Assembly (NCBI GenBank): GCA_036505795.1
Contig: DASXSU010000049.1
Location: 1-64,000, forward strand
Source of the DNA: NS-11 sp036505795
Lineage (GTDB): Bacteria; Nitrospirota; Nitrospiria; Nitrospirales; NS-4
Direction of reading: 5' to 3'
Length of the DNA: 64,000 nucleotides
Below, in pieces: positions 41,201 through 50,397 of the stretch. Each line of letters opens with the position of its first letter. Within the stretch, counting starts at the first letter, position 1. The position numbers and the translations under genes were made by a program. The notes below the pieces were generated by a model that did no database searches, was not told the origin of the DNA, and saw only the letters and a program-made list of their open reading frames with translations.

Positions 41201-42568
41201 ATGATGGAAAAATTTCTGGAAAAAATCTTTAAAACGCCTGCTGTGGTTCTGCATAAGACTATGGACGCGTCCAATGGGGTGCTTAGAAAAGTTACGAACC
41301 AAAAGCCGGTCAAGAACGCGCGCGCATACTGGAAGATCTTAGGACCTGGATTAACGACGGGAGCGGCCGATGACGACCCCTCCGGTATTGCGACCTACTC
41401 ACAAGCGGGCGCTCAGACCGGGTTTCAGCTGCTCTGGTTGGCTGGATTTACTTTTCCGTTGATGGCGGTGGTGCAGGAGATGTCCGCGAGAATTGGTCTG
41501 ATGACGGGCCGTGGCTTAGCTGCCAACATTCGAGAGCATTATCCGAAATGGGCGCTGTATAGCTGTACAGCGCTTTTGTTCATGGCCAATACGTTCAATA
41601 TCGGCGCAGATCTGGGGGCCATGGCTCAAGCGACCCAACTTGTCATCCCCAGAGCCGGTTTCAGTTTCCTGGTGATAGGATTCGCCGCCTTCAGTTTAAT
41701 GATGCAAATCTTCACGACGTACAAGCAATATGCCCGGTATCTTAAGTGGCTGACGTTAACCCTCCTGGCTTATGTCTTCACGGCCTTCACGATCCATCTC
41801 GATTGGAAAGAAGTGCTGCACTATAGCGTGATCCCCTCATTCGCCATGTCTAAAGAACAGATTTTCCTGATCACCGCAGTGCTGGGCACGACGATCTCAC
41901 CATACCTGTTTTTCTGGCAAGCCTCTCAAGAGGTGGAAGAAAAATTATCCAACGCCAAAACAACTGAAGTCTCGAGATCGAAGTCCCTGAACAAGGAAAT
42001 CACGCATATGAGAATAGACGTGTGGTCGGGAATGTTTTTTTCCAACGCGGTGATGTTTTTCATTATCGCCGTGTGCGGCGCGACCCTGTTTGCCCAGGGT
42101 GTCACTAATATCTCCACCGCAGCCGATGCCGCCGCAGCGTTACGGCCACTCGCAGGCGATGGGGCTTTTTTATTGTTCGCTATCGGAATTATTGGAACAG
42201 GATTGCTCGCAATTCCGATTTTGGCGGGGTCGGTGTCGTATGCGTTCGCTGAGAGTTTTAAATGGCAGTCAGGATTGGATCGTAAGCTCAGCGAAGCCTA
42301 TCCATTCTATGGCGTCATTATCGTTTCGATGATTCTTGGCCTCTTGATGCAGTTTATCGAAATCAATCCTATGCGGGCGCTACTGTACTCTGCGGTCGCG
42401 AATGCGATAGTCGCGCCTGTCGTCTTAATTTTCATTGTGCTCATCAGTAGCAGTAAAGCCATCATGGGCAATAATGCCAACAGCACTTTGGCGACATTCG
42501 CAGGTTGGGTCGTTACGGGCATTATGGTCGTATCAGGAATTGCAACCCTTATCTCGCTCGCGATGTGA
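41201..42568 (+). CDS. Nramp-related divalent metal transporter
   Basis: About eleven membrane segments in 455 residues. The first-helix metal motif, Asp-Pro-Gly-Asn in typical Nramp, reads DDDPSGIATYSQAG here. The helix-6 Met-Pro-His region reads GTTISPYLFFWQASQE, without Met. These changes place it with Nramp-like proteins that may move Mg2+ or other ions instead of Mn2+/Fe2+. A charged insertion (about 245-275, KTTEVSRSKSLNKEITHMRID) lies between helices. The ATG at 41201 is used; a GTG five codons upstream is possible, and neither has a ribosome site. Confidence 0.88.
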   Translation: MMEKFLEKIFKTPAVVLHKTMDASNGVLRKVTNQKPVKNARAYWKILGPGLTTGAADDDPSGIATYSQAGAQTGFQLLWLAGFTFPLMAVVQEMSARIGLMTGRGLAANIREHYPKWALYSCTALLFMANTFNIGADLGAMAQATQLVIPRAGFSFLVIGFAAFSLMMQIFTTYKQYARYLKWLTLTLLAYVFTAFTIHLDWKEVLHYSVIPSFAMSKEQIFLITAVLGTTISPYLFFWQASQEVEEKLSNAKTTEVSRSKSLNKEITHMRIDVWSGMFFSNAVMFFIIAVCGATLFAQGVTNISTAADAAAALRPLAGDGAFLLFAIGIIGTGLLAIPILAGSVSYAFAESFKWQSGLDRKLSEAYPFYGVIIVSMILGLLMQFIEINPMRALLYSAVANAIVAPVVLIFIVLISSSKAIMGNNANSTLATFAGWVVTGIMVVSGIATLISLAM

Positions 42569-42730
42569 GGTGAGGGGATACCCCTTTCTCTCGGAGTGGG
42601 TTCTGTCGCCGGATGCATCACTTTAGGGGGCGCCGCTGGCCTAAAGAGTTTTGGCTGAGGGGTTGGGATGTCACATAATCCATGCACCAGAGAGGACCGA
42701 CACGTTGACCGTGCTCTCAAATAAAAAACG

Positions 42731-43999
42731 ATGATGACTAAAACCGTGAGGCGTTTGCGCTGGCTATTTGCGACCATTCTCTTGGCCGGCTGCGCCTCGG
42801 TCCTTAAGGTACACGAGGTTCCCGAGGTAAGACTTGACCAAGCGGCCTTTTTCCCCACCATTGAGGCGCACACCGACGCACCGATCCTCGCGGGCAATCA
42901 CGTCGACCTCTTACGTAACGGCGATGAAACTTTTCCCGTCATGCTCCGCGAGATTAAGCAGGCGAAATCGACCATAACGATGGCGCAGTATCTCTACGAA
43001 GACGGCGCTATCGCTCATGAATTCGCAGAGGCCTTTGCGGATCGCTGCCGGGCGGGCGTCAACGTCAATATTCTCCTCGATCATCACGGATCACAAAAAG
43101 TGCCCTCCGATATTATCTCGAGTATGAAAGATGCCGGGTGTCACGTCGAATACTTTCGTCGGGTGAAAGTGGAGGGAATCATTTTTCCATGGAGATTATT
43201 GCGCTACAACTATCGAAGCCACCGGCGAATCCTGGTTATCGACGGCCGAGTCGGATTTACCGGTGGGTACGGAATCAGTGATGCTTGGACTGGAAATGGG
43301 CGCACGCCGGAACATTGGCGTGATACCAATGCGCGAATCGAAGGGCCGGCGGTCAAATTTCTGCAAGGCGGCTTTGCGGAGAGCTGGCTTGAGGCAACCG
43401 GCATTGTGATCGGGGGAAAGAGCTTTTTTCCGCCTCTTGAAGCGCGCGGCGACGTGCCGGCGCAAATCGTCAAGAGTTCCCCGACAGGCGGCAGCTTTCA
43501 AAGTTACATGCTGTTCCTGCTCTCGATCGGCTCGGCCAAAAAATCGATTGTCATTACAAACCCATACTTCATCCCTGACAAGGTGATGACTGAGGCTTTG
43601 GTGAAGGCGGCTGCGCGCGGCGTGCGGGTCATGGTGTTGGTACCCGGCAAGGTAGACAGCCAGATAACGTATGTGACGAGCCGCAGCCACTATGGTCCGC
43701 TGCTCCTGGGAGGCGTTCAGATTTTTGAGTATCAGGTGTGCCTGTTGCACGCCAAAACCATGGTGGTGGACGGCGTGTGGGCGACGCTCGGCAGCACGAA
43801 CTTCGACAATCGCTCCTTTGCCTTGAACCAGGAAGTGAACCTCACGGTCTACGATCGCGCTCTGGCGACTCGCCTCCAAGAAATCTTCCATGAAGATTTA
43901 AAATATGCCAAGCAGATAAGTTATGAAGAGTGGGAGTCGCGGGGAATCTATGAACGACTGGTCGACCTCTTCACCTTTCCCGTGAAAGACCAGCTGTAA
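42731..43999 (+). CDS. Phospholipase D/cardiolipin synthase-like lipoprotein
   Basis: A 422-residue protein with lipobox Leu-Ala-Gly-Cys21 and two PLD phosphodiesterase modules. The first catalytic motif is His164-Arg-Arg166-x4-Asp171, with Arg where the family has Lys. The second is standard, His340-x-Lys342-x4-Asp347 followed by GSTNFDNRS. It resembles cardiolipin synthases, but lipidation and a possible periplasmic position differ from typical ClsA. It may transfer or cleave phospholipid head groups. The K-to-R change could lower activity. It sits alone between a transporter and the aminotransferase promoter. Confidence 0.85.
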   Translation: MMTKTVRRLRWLFATILLAGCASVLKVHEVPEVRLDQAAFFPTIEAHTDAPILAGNHVDLLRNGDETFPVMLREIKQAKSTITMAQYLYEDGAIAHEFAEAFADRCRAGVNVNILLDHHGSQKVPSDIISSMKDAGCHVEYFRRVKVEGIIFPWRLLRYNYRSHRRILVIDGRVGFTGGYGISDAWTGNGRTPEHWRDTNARIEGPAVKFLQGGFAESWLEATGIVIGGKSFFPPLEARGDVPAQIVKSSPTGGSFQSYMLFLLSIGSAKKSIVITNPYFIPDKVMTEALVKAAARGVRVMVLVPGKVDSQITYVTSRSHYGPLLLGGVQIFEYQVCLLHAKTMVVDGVWATLGSTNFDNRSFALNQEVNLTVYDRALATRLQEIFHEDLKYAKQISYEEWESRGIYERLVDLFTFPVKDQL

Positions 44000-44045
44000 C
44001 CGCATCCTGATCTGCCATAGAAGGCGAAAATATCAGGAAAAAGAG

Positions 44046-44064
44046 GTCCGCGGGACGTTTTTTT
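44046..44064 (+). terminator. Weak terminator after PLD gene
   Basis: GTCC and GGAC pair around a 3-base loop, followed by a run of seven T (44058-44064). The stem is short, but the T-tract and position after the stop fit a terminator. Confidence 0.45.
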
Positions 44065-44110
44065 AAGGATTTCGCAGTGAGGATGAATAGTTCAAAGGCC
44101 TTGAGAATAT

Positions 44111-44139
44111 TTGACAAGTTGCGCCGTGTGGCTTAAAAT
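44111..44139 (+). promoter_or_regulatory. Sigma-70 type promoter of the aminotransferase-hom-thrC block
   Basis: TTGACA (44111-44116) and TAAAAT (44134-44139) are spaced by 17 bases. A start point near 44146 gives a 50-base leader to the ATG at 44197. No attenuator with Thr/Ile codons was found in the leader. Confidence 0.8.
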
Positions 44140-44196
44140 CTGCCTCTCTAGGTGACCTGCCCGGGGTCCCCTCATTTTCGTGAGCCCACACCAGTC

Positions 44197-45393
44197 ATGA
44201 AGCACGATGAAGGATTCTTCCGAATTAATCGGCTGCCTCCCTATGTCTTCAATGAGGTCCAGGCACTGAAGCTCAAGGCTCGTCAGGCCGGCGAGGACAT
44301 TATCGACTTCGGCATGGGGAACCCCGATAGCCCGTCTCCGCCGCATGTCGTCGACAAGCTGATCGAGGCCGCGAAAAACCCGAAGAACCACCGATATTCC
44401 GCGTCGCGTGGGATCACCAAGCTTCGCCACGCGATTTGCGCGTGGTACCAGCGCAACTACAATGTGAATCTTGACCCTGAGACGGAAGCCATCGTCACGA
44501 TGGGATCGAAGGAAGGCTTAGCCCATTTGGCATTGGCCATGGTCGCTCCGGGAGATGTGGTTCTTACCCCCACGCCAAGCTATCCCATTCATCCTTACAG
44601 CATCATCATCGCGGGGGGTGAGGTCCGGGGGTTTCCGTTGCGGCAGGATAGCGACTTCTTTGAGGATATGCTCACTGCCTTTCGCCAGACCTTGCCTCGA
44701 CCAAAGATTTTGATCCTCAGCTTTCCCCATAACCCGACCACCGCCGTTGTGGACCTGGATTTCTTTAAGAAAGTCGTCGTGTTTGCTAAAGAGAACGATC
44801 TGTATGTGGTCCACGATCTGGCCTATGCCGACATTGTGTTCGATGGGTACAAAGCGCCCAGTTTCATGCAGGTCCCCGGCGCCAAGGATATCGGCGTGGA
44901 GTTTTTCACCCTGTCCAAGAGCTACAACATGCCGGGTTGGAGGGTCGGCTTCATGGTCGGCAATCCCAAGATGGTGGGCGCCTTGCAGAAGATTAAAAGT
45001 TATCTCGACTACGGCATTTTCCAGCCGATTCAAATCGCCGGCATCATCGCGTTGAACGGACCACAGGACTGCGTGCGCGAGACTGTTGCCATGTATCGGA
45101 ACCGGCGGGACGCACTCGTCGACGGCCTGAACCGCATTGGATGGAAAGTGGAGAAACCTTTAGCCACAATGTTTGTGTGGGCGCGCATTCCCGAGGCCTA
45201 CCGGCAAATGGGGTCGCTGGACTTCTCGAAGCTTCTGCTTCGTGAAGCCAAGGTTGCGGTTTCGCCCGGCATCGGTTTTGGTGAGGGCGGTGATGACCAT
45301 GTTCGATTCGGGTTGGTTGAGAATGAGCATCGGACTCGACAGGCGATTCGCGGGATCAAAAAGGCCCTCAAGCTGTCCGAAGGCCTGGATTAG
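44197..45393 (+). CDS. alaC: Class I/II aminotransferase, AlaC type
   Basis: A 398-residue PLP enzyme closest in motifs to AlaC/YfdZ (pyruvate-glutamate transamination) and related aspartate-family aminotransferases. It starts INRLPPYVFNEV and has IIDFGMGNPDSP, VHDLAYADIVFDG and the PLP Lys in TLSKSYNMPGWRVGF. It is cytoplasmic. The ATG at 44197 fits the family start; a GTG at 44152 lies only six bases from the predicted transcription start. Placement before hom suggests a link to amino acid supply. The symbol is given by family similarity. Confidence 0.85.
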   Translation: MKHDEGFFRINRLPPYVFNEVQALKLKARQAGEDIIDFGMGNPDSPSPPHVVDKLIEAAKNPKNHRYSASRGITKLRHAICAWYQRNYNVNLDPETEAIVTMGSKEGLAHLALAMVAPGDVVLTPTPSYPIHPYSIIIAGGEVRGFPLRQDSDFFEDMLTAFRQTLPRPKILILSFPHNPTTAVVDLDFFKKVVVFAKENDLYVVHDLAYADIVFDGYKAPSFMQVPGAKDIGVEFFTLSKSYNMPGWRVGFMVGNPKMVGALQKIKSYLDYGIFQPIQIAGIIALNGPQDCVRETVAMYRNRRDALVDGLNRIGWKVEKPLATMFVWARIPEAYRQMGSLDFSKLLLREAKVAVSPGIGFGEGGDDHVRFGLVENEHRTRQAIRGIKKALKLSEGLD

Positions 45394-45409
45394 AGGGATA
45401 CAGCCGCCC

Positions 45410-46735
45410 GTGAAGAACCACATCGCAGTTGGGTTGATCGGCTATGGCACCGTCGGCAGCGGAGTGGCAAAAATCCTCACGACCAACGCAGGAGACATCC
45501 GCCGCCGCCTCGGGATTCCTCTCGAGTTAAGAAAGGTCGCTGATCTGAACATCATCAGCGATCGCGGTGTTAGCCTTCCGCCCGACATCTTGACGACCGA
45601 CGCGCGGCAAATCTTTGATGATCCCGAAATCGATATCGTGATCGAATTGATCGGAGGGGATGACCCGGCGAAGCGCTTCCTGCTGGAAGCCATGGCCAAG
45701 GGCAAGCATGTTGTCACCGCCAATAAGGCCCTGCTGGCCGTCCATGGGGAGGAACTCTTCCAGGCAGCCGTACGAAATGGGGTGGATATTGGTTTTGAGG
45801 CGAGCGTGTGCGGCGGTATTCCCATCCTGCGTTCCCTCACAGAAGGCTTAGCAGCCAATCGCGTGCGAAGTCTCTATGGGATCGTGAATGGTACCTCGAA
45901 CCATATTCTCACTCGTATGACCAACGCCGGACAGTCGTTTGCGACGGTGCTCGCAGAGGCGCAAAAGGCCGGTTACGCGGAGGCCGATCCAACTTTTGAC
46001 GTCGCCGGCATCGATGCGGCCCATAAACTTGCGATCCTCGTAAACTTAGCCTTCGGATGCCCCGTCAATTTTAAGGAGTTATATGTCGAGGGGATTACAG
46101 GCATCACGCCCATGGATATCGAGTACGCCACGGAGTTCGGCTACACGATTAAATTGCTGGCCATCGCGAAGCTCCAAGAGTCCAAAGACGGGAAAGAAGT
46201 CGAAGCGCGGGTGCATCCGACGATGATCGCGAATGATTCTCCTCTTGCCCGGGTGGGCGGCGTGTACAACGCTATTCAGGTGACCGGGGATGCAGTGGGC
46301 GACATCATGCTGTACGGACGGGGCGCCGGGTCGATGCCGACGGCCAGCGCGGTGGTCAGCGACGTGATCGACATCTCCCGGAACATTCGCAAAGGCGCCA
46401 GCGGTCGTGTCCCCCCTACCGGGTTTCAACCCGATCAGAGGCGGCCGCTGCCTATCCGGGCGATTGAAAACATCACCGGCCTGTATTACTTACGTTTTAT
46501 GGTCTTGGATCGTCCCGGAGTCCTGTCGCAACTGTCGGGCATCTTGGGCAAGCACGATATCAGTATTTCGTCGGTGTTGCAGCGTGGGCGGAAGGACGGG
46601 CAGACGGTCCCGGTCGTGGTGACCACGCATATGGCGGTGGAACGAAATATCCGTGCCTCGCTCCGCGAGATCGACGCCCTGCCGGCGGTTTCGTCGCCCA
46701 CAACAGTCATCCGGATCGAAGGAGAGGACCACTAA
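45410..46735 (+). CDS. hom: Homoserine dehydrogenase
   Basis: It reduces aspartate semialdehyde to homoserine with NAD(P)H. At 441 residues from a GTG with GAGGG upstream, it has the Rossmann motif GLIGYGTVGSG, catalytic-region GGIPILRSLTEG, NGTSNHILTRM and the Lys/Asp core AEADPTFDVAGIDAAHK. A C-terminal ACT domain (about 360-440, YYLRFMVLDRPGVLSQLSGIL) suggests feedback by an amino acid, normally threonine. It is next to thrC after two bases, in the Thr/Ile block. Confidence 0.97.
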   Translation: MKNHIAVGLIGYGTVGSGVAKILTTNAGDIRRRLGIPLELRKVADLNIISDRGVSLPPDILTTDARQIFDDPEIDIVIELIGGDDPAKRFLLEAMAKGKHVVTANKALLAVHGEELFQAAVRNGVDIGFEASVCGGIPILRSLTEGLAANRVRSLYGIVNGTSNHILTRMTNAGQSFATVLAEAQKAGYAEADPTFDVAGIDAAHKLAILVNLAFGCPVNFKELYVEGITGITPMDIEYATEFGYTIKLLAIAKLQESKDGKEVEARVHPTMIANDSPLARVGGVYNAIQVTGDAVGDIMLYGRGAGSMPTASAVVSDVIDISRNIRKGASGRVPPTGFQPDQRRPLPIRAIENITGLYYLRFMVLDRPGVLSQLSGILGKHDISISSVLQRGRKDGQTVPVVVTTHMAVERNIRASLREIDALPAVSSPTTVIRIEGEDH

Positions 46736-46737
46736 GG

Positions 46738-47793
46738 ATGGCGTGGCGCGGCATCATTGAACAGTATCGGTCGTTCTTGCCGGTGACGGCGAGCACGCCC
46801 ATCGTGACGCTCGGCGAGGGCAATACGCCGTTTGTGCGGGCGCCGCGTCTCGCCGAGGCTATCGCCCCGAACATCGAACTCTATCTGAAGTTCGAAGGCG
46901 CCAATCCGACCGGCTCCTTTAAAGATCGAGGCATGACTCTCGCCATTTCCAAGGCAGTGGAGGAGGGGGCACGAGCGGTGATCTGCGCATCGACGGGCAA
47001 CACATCAGCGGCGGCAGCGGCGTATGGCGGGCGGGCCGGGCTCCAGGTCTTTGTGCTGATTCCTGAAGGGAAGATTGCGCTCGGCAAACTGGCCCAAGCG
47101 ATGATGCATCGCGCAACCGTCTTACAGGTGGAAGGAAATTTCGATCAGGCGTTGACGATCGTCAAGGAGATCTCCACAAAATACGGGATCATTCTTGTCA
47201 ATTCGGTGAACCCTTATCGGCTTGAAGGACAAAAAACCGCTGCCTTCGAGGTGTGCGAACAGTTCGGCGACGCGCCGATCTACCACTTTCTCCCGGTCGG
47301 GAATGCAGGTAATATCACCGCCTATTGGCGCGGCTATCAGGAATATTATCGCCAGTCGCGGTGCAGTCGTTTGCCCCGGATGTTTGGATTTCAAGCGGCG
47401 GGGGCAGCGCCCATTGTACTGGGACATATCGTCGAGAAGCCGAAGACGATCGCGACCGCTATCCGGATCGGTAATCCGGCAAGTTGGGCGCAGGCCGTCA
47501 AAGCGGTACAGGAGTCAAACGGCAAGATCGACCTCGTGACCGATGAAGAGATCGTTGAAGCGTACCGTATGGTGGCCGCGCTCGAGGGGATCTTTTGCGA
47601 GCCTGCCTCCGCTGCCTCGGTCGCCGGCGTGCTTAAAATGCACAAGGCCGGTCTGTTCAAAGACGGAGAAACAGCCGTGTGCACCTTGACCGGGCACGGG
47701 TTGAAGGATGTCGACATTGCCATTTCGGTCTCGCAGAAGCCGGTGACCATCCAGGCAAAAATGGATGACGTGGTCAGAGTCCTGGGGTACTGA
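46738..47793 (+). CDS. thrC: Threonine synthase
   Basis: It converts O-phosphohomoserine to threonine with PLP. At 351 residues, it is the shorter type II-like form, with the PLP Lys62 in NPTGSFKDRGMT. It also has VICASTGNTSAAAAAYGGRAGL, NSVNPYRLEGQKTAAFE, and the Gly-rich phosphate loop PVGNAGNITAYW. It lies directly behind hom. The next gene, an ApgM-family protein, follows after 152 bp. Confidence 0.96.
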   Translation: MAWRGIIEQYRSFLPVTASTPIVTLGEGNTPFVRAPRLAEAIAPNIELYLKFEGANPTGSFKDRGMTLAISKAVEEGARAVICASTGNTSAAAAAYGGRAGLQVFVLIPEGKIALGKLAQAMMHRATVLQVEGNFDQALTIVKEISTKYGIILVNSVNPYRLEGQKTAAFEVCEQFGDAPIYHFLPVGNAGNITAYWRGYQEYYRQSRCSRLPRMFGFQAAGAAPIVLGHIVEKPKTIATAIRIGNPASWAQAVKAVQESNGKIDLVTDEEIVEAYRMVAALEGIFCEPASAASVAGVLKMHKAGLFKDGETAVCTLTGHGLKDVDIAISVSQKPVTIQAKMDDVVRVLGY

Positions 47794-47945
47794 CTGCGGA
47801 TCAGCCATGAACCTACGGCGACCATCGGTACTTCACCCGCGCGAGCCCATCTCGTCCGAAACACCCTGCGAGTTCCTCCCTGATTCGCAACGGCATTCAT
47901 GAATAATTTACGGTGTAGAGCGCGAGGAGGGCGCGAGCGGTCTTT

Positions 47946-49178
47946 ATGAAGTATGTCATTTTGATGGGTGACGGTATGGCGGATAACGCGGTCGCAGAGC
48001 TGAATGGGCAAACACCCTTGCAAGCCGCGAAGACGCCTCACTTGGACTACCTGACGCAAAACGGCGAATTGGGATTGGTAAAAACCACCCCGGACGGATG
48101 CTACCCGGGAAGCGACGTCACCCAGCTCGCGATTCTGGGATACGATCCGAAAAAATACTGCACAGGCCCGGCCCCTTTTGAGGCCGCGGGGCTCGATGTC
48201 TCCCTCAATCCGGACGATGTGGCCTTTCGCTGTAATCTTGTAACGCTCCGGGCGGACACGGGCGGGTACGACATTAAGAAGCTTGGGCCGCACGCCATTA
48301 TGGAAGACTTCAGCGCCGGGCAGATCGATTCCTTGGAGGCCAAAGAACTGATTTACGATCTGAACGAACAAATCGGCACTGAAGTCGTTCAGTTTTATGC
48401 CGGAGTGTCCTACCGCCACCTCATGGTTTGGGCGGAGGGGAAGCACCGGATCACCATCTCCCCGCCGCAGGACATTACAGGAAAATCGATTGCGGAATAT
48501 CTGCCCAAGGGCGAAGGGGACAAGGTGCTCCGAGCCCTTATGGAGGCCGCGCTTCCGATTCTTCGCGAGCACCAGATCAACATCGACAGGAAAGAGGCGG
48601 GCAAGCCGCCGGCGAATGCGATTTGGCTATGGGGTCAGGGCAAGGCCCCGAAGATGCCGAAGCTGACGGAGCGTTACGGTTTGACCGGGGCCATCATTTC
48701 GGCGCTGGATCTGCCTCGCGGCTTGGGTCTGTACTGCGGTTTGGACGTGGTGAAGGTTGCCGGTGCCACCGGATATGCTGATACCAATTATGCCGGAAAG
48801 ACTGAGGCGGCCCTGGTGGAACTAAAAACGAAGGATTTCGTGTACATTCATGTGGGGGCCGCAGACGAGGCGAGTCACCAAGGTGATGTTCAAGGGAAGG
48901 TGAAGGCCATCGAACTTTTCGACGAGCAAACATTGGGCCTGTTGCTGAAGGAACTGCCAAAACTGGGGTCGTATCGCCTGCTCATGGCCTGCAATCATGC
49001 CACGCCGGTCGCGTCGCGGCAGCACACGGCCGACCCGGTGCCCTACGCGATCTTTGAGGGACCCACCTGCAAGGAAGGGGCGGGCGCCGAGCGCGGGTTC
49101 AATGAAGTTGATGCCAAGGCGAGCCGGGTCTATATAGAGGATGCAAAAAAGTTGATCGGGCGTCTTTTAGGGAAGTAA
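47946..49178 (+). CDS. ApgM-family protein (phosphoglycerate mutase or homoserine kinase)
   Basis: A 410-residue alkaline-phosphatase-fold protein of the archaeal-type cofactor-independent phosphoglycerate mutase family. It starts YVILMGDGMADN with metal Asp9 and has the Ser nucleophile in YPGSDVTQLAILGYDP (Ser56). Later metal ligands lie in YIHVGAADEASHQGD and MACNHATPV. Family annotation is phosphoglycerate mutase. Because it lies between thrC and lysC and no thrB is present in this block, a role as homoserine kinase is proposed by context, as in other phyla. Which reaction it does is open. Confidence 0.9.
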   Translation: MKYVILMGDGMADNAVAELNGQTPLQAAKTPHLDYLTQNGELGLVKTTPDGCYPGSDVTQLAILGYDPKKYCTGPAPFEAAGLDVSLNPDDVAFRCNLVTLRADTGGYDIKKLGPHAIMEDFSAGQIDSLEAKELIYDLNEQIGTEVVQFYAGVSYRHLMVWAEGKHRITISPPQDITGKSIAEYLPKGEGDKVLRALMEAALPILREHQINIDRKEAGKPPANAIWLWGQGKAPKMPKLTERYGLTGAIISALDLPRGLGLYCGLDVVKVAGATGYADTNYAGKTEAALVELKTKDFVYIHVGAADEASHQGDVQGKVKAIELFDEQTLGLLLKELPKLGSYRLLMACNHATPVASRQHTADPVPYAIFEGPTCKEGAGAERGFNEVDAKASRVYIEDAKKLIGRLLGK

Positions 49179-50396
49179 ATGGCTCTCGTGGTGCAGAAAT
49201 TCGGTGGAACGTCCGTCGGCAACGTCGACCGCATCAAGCGCGTGGCGGCCTTGATTGCCAAATCTCATCAGGCGGGAGAGGCGGTCGTGGTGGTGGTCTC
49301 GGCCATGAGCGGGGAGACCGACCGTTTACTCAAGCTCGCGCATGAGCTCGCGCCATTTCCGGATGAGCGCGAGATGGACATGCTATTATCCACGGGTGAG
49401 CGGGTCACGATTGCCCTCCTTGCCATGGCGCTGCGCGCCATGGGATTGGACGCGCGCTCGTACACAGGCCGTCAGGTCGGGATCATTACCGACAGTACCC
49501 ACACCCGGGCCCGCATCGAACGGATAACCGCGGAGAGAATCAAAGAGGCTCTGGATCAGGGTATTATCCCGGTGGTGGCGGGGTTCCAAGGCATCAACGA
49601 AAAAAACGACGTCACGACCCTGGGGCGTGGAGGCTCGGACCTGACCGCCGTCGCGTTGGCGGCCGCGCTTCATGCCGATCAGTGTATTATTTATACCGAC
49701 GTCGAAGGAATCTATACGGCGGACCCTAATGTCGTCCCGGACGCCCGCAAACTCGAAAAGATCTCGTATGAGGAGATGCTGGAACTGGCGAGCCTGGGCG
49801 CCAAAGTGCTGCAGAGCCGGTCAGTGGAATTTGCGGCGAAGTACGAGGTGCCGGTCATCGTAAAGTCGACTTTTCAAGAAGGCCGCGGGACCTTGGTGAC
49901 CAAGGAGGATCGGGATATGGAACAGGCGATGGTCTCAGGGGTCACCGGCGACCGCAATCAGGCGAAGATCACCTTCATCGGCGTGCCGGATCATCCCGGT
50001 ATCGCCTCACGTATCTTCGGACCGATCGGGTCGGCAAATATCCTGGTAGACATGATCATCCAAAACGTGGGACAGGGCGACTTGACCGACCTGTCCTTTA
50101 CAATTCCCCGGGGCGACCTTCATAAGGCGGTCGATCTTGCCAACCGCATCGCCAAAGATATTGGGGCGCGCAGTGTCGAGTTGAAGGACAAGATCGCCAA
50201 AGTGTCCCTGGTGGGTGTGGGAATGCGGTCGCATTCGGGCGTGGCGGCACGGATGTTCGAAACACTCGCAGCGGAAGGCATCAATATTATGATGATCAGC
50301 ACCTCCGAGATCAAAATCTCGTGTGTCATCGAAGAGCTGCACTTGGAGCCGGCCGTGCGGGCGCTTCATCAGGCTTTCGGGCTGGGAATCGGATAA
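49179..50396 (+). CDS. lysC: Aspartate kinase
   Basis: It phosphorylates aspartate, the entry step to lysine, threonine, methionine and isoleucine. At 405 residues it starts LVVQKFGGTSVGN with the catalytic Lys, and has TTLGRGGSDLTAVALAAAL and SLGAKVLQSRSVEFA. Two C-terminal ACT domains (about 265-400) include the contact motifs VPDHPGIASRIFGPIG and GVGMRSHSGVAARMFETL, indicating feedback control. It starts right after the ApgM gene. Confidence 0.97.
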   Translation: MALVVQKFGGTSVGNVDRIKRVAALIAKSHQAGEAVVVVVSAMSGETDRLLKLAHELAPFPDEREMDMLLSTGERVTIALLAMALRAMGLDARSYTGRQVGIITDSTHTRARIERITAERIKEALDQGIIPVVAGFQGINEKNDVTTLGRGGSDLTAVALAAALHADQCIIYTDVEGIYTADPNVVPDARKLEKISYEEMLELASLGAKVLQSRSVEFAAKYEVPVIVKSTFQEGRGTLVTKEDRDMEQAMVSGVTGDRNQAKITFIGVPDHPGIASRIFGPIGSANILVDMIIQNVGQGDLTDLSFTIPRGDLHKAVDLANRIAKDIGARSVELKDKIAKVSLVGVGMRSHSGVAARMFETLAAEGINIMMISTSEIKISCVIEELHLEPAVRALHQAFGLGIG

Positions 50397-50397
50397 C

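Noticed and set aside
47391..48572. 393-codon open frame on the minus strand across thrC and apgM
   Set aside because: It lies antisense to two well-recognised genes, its composition is typical of a GC-rich mirror frame, and it contains no known motif.
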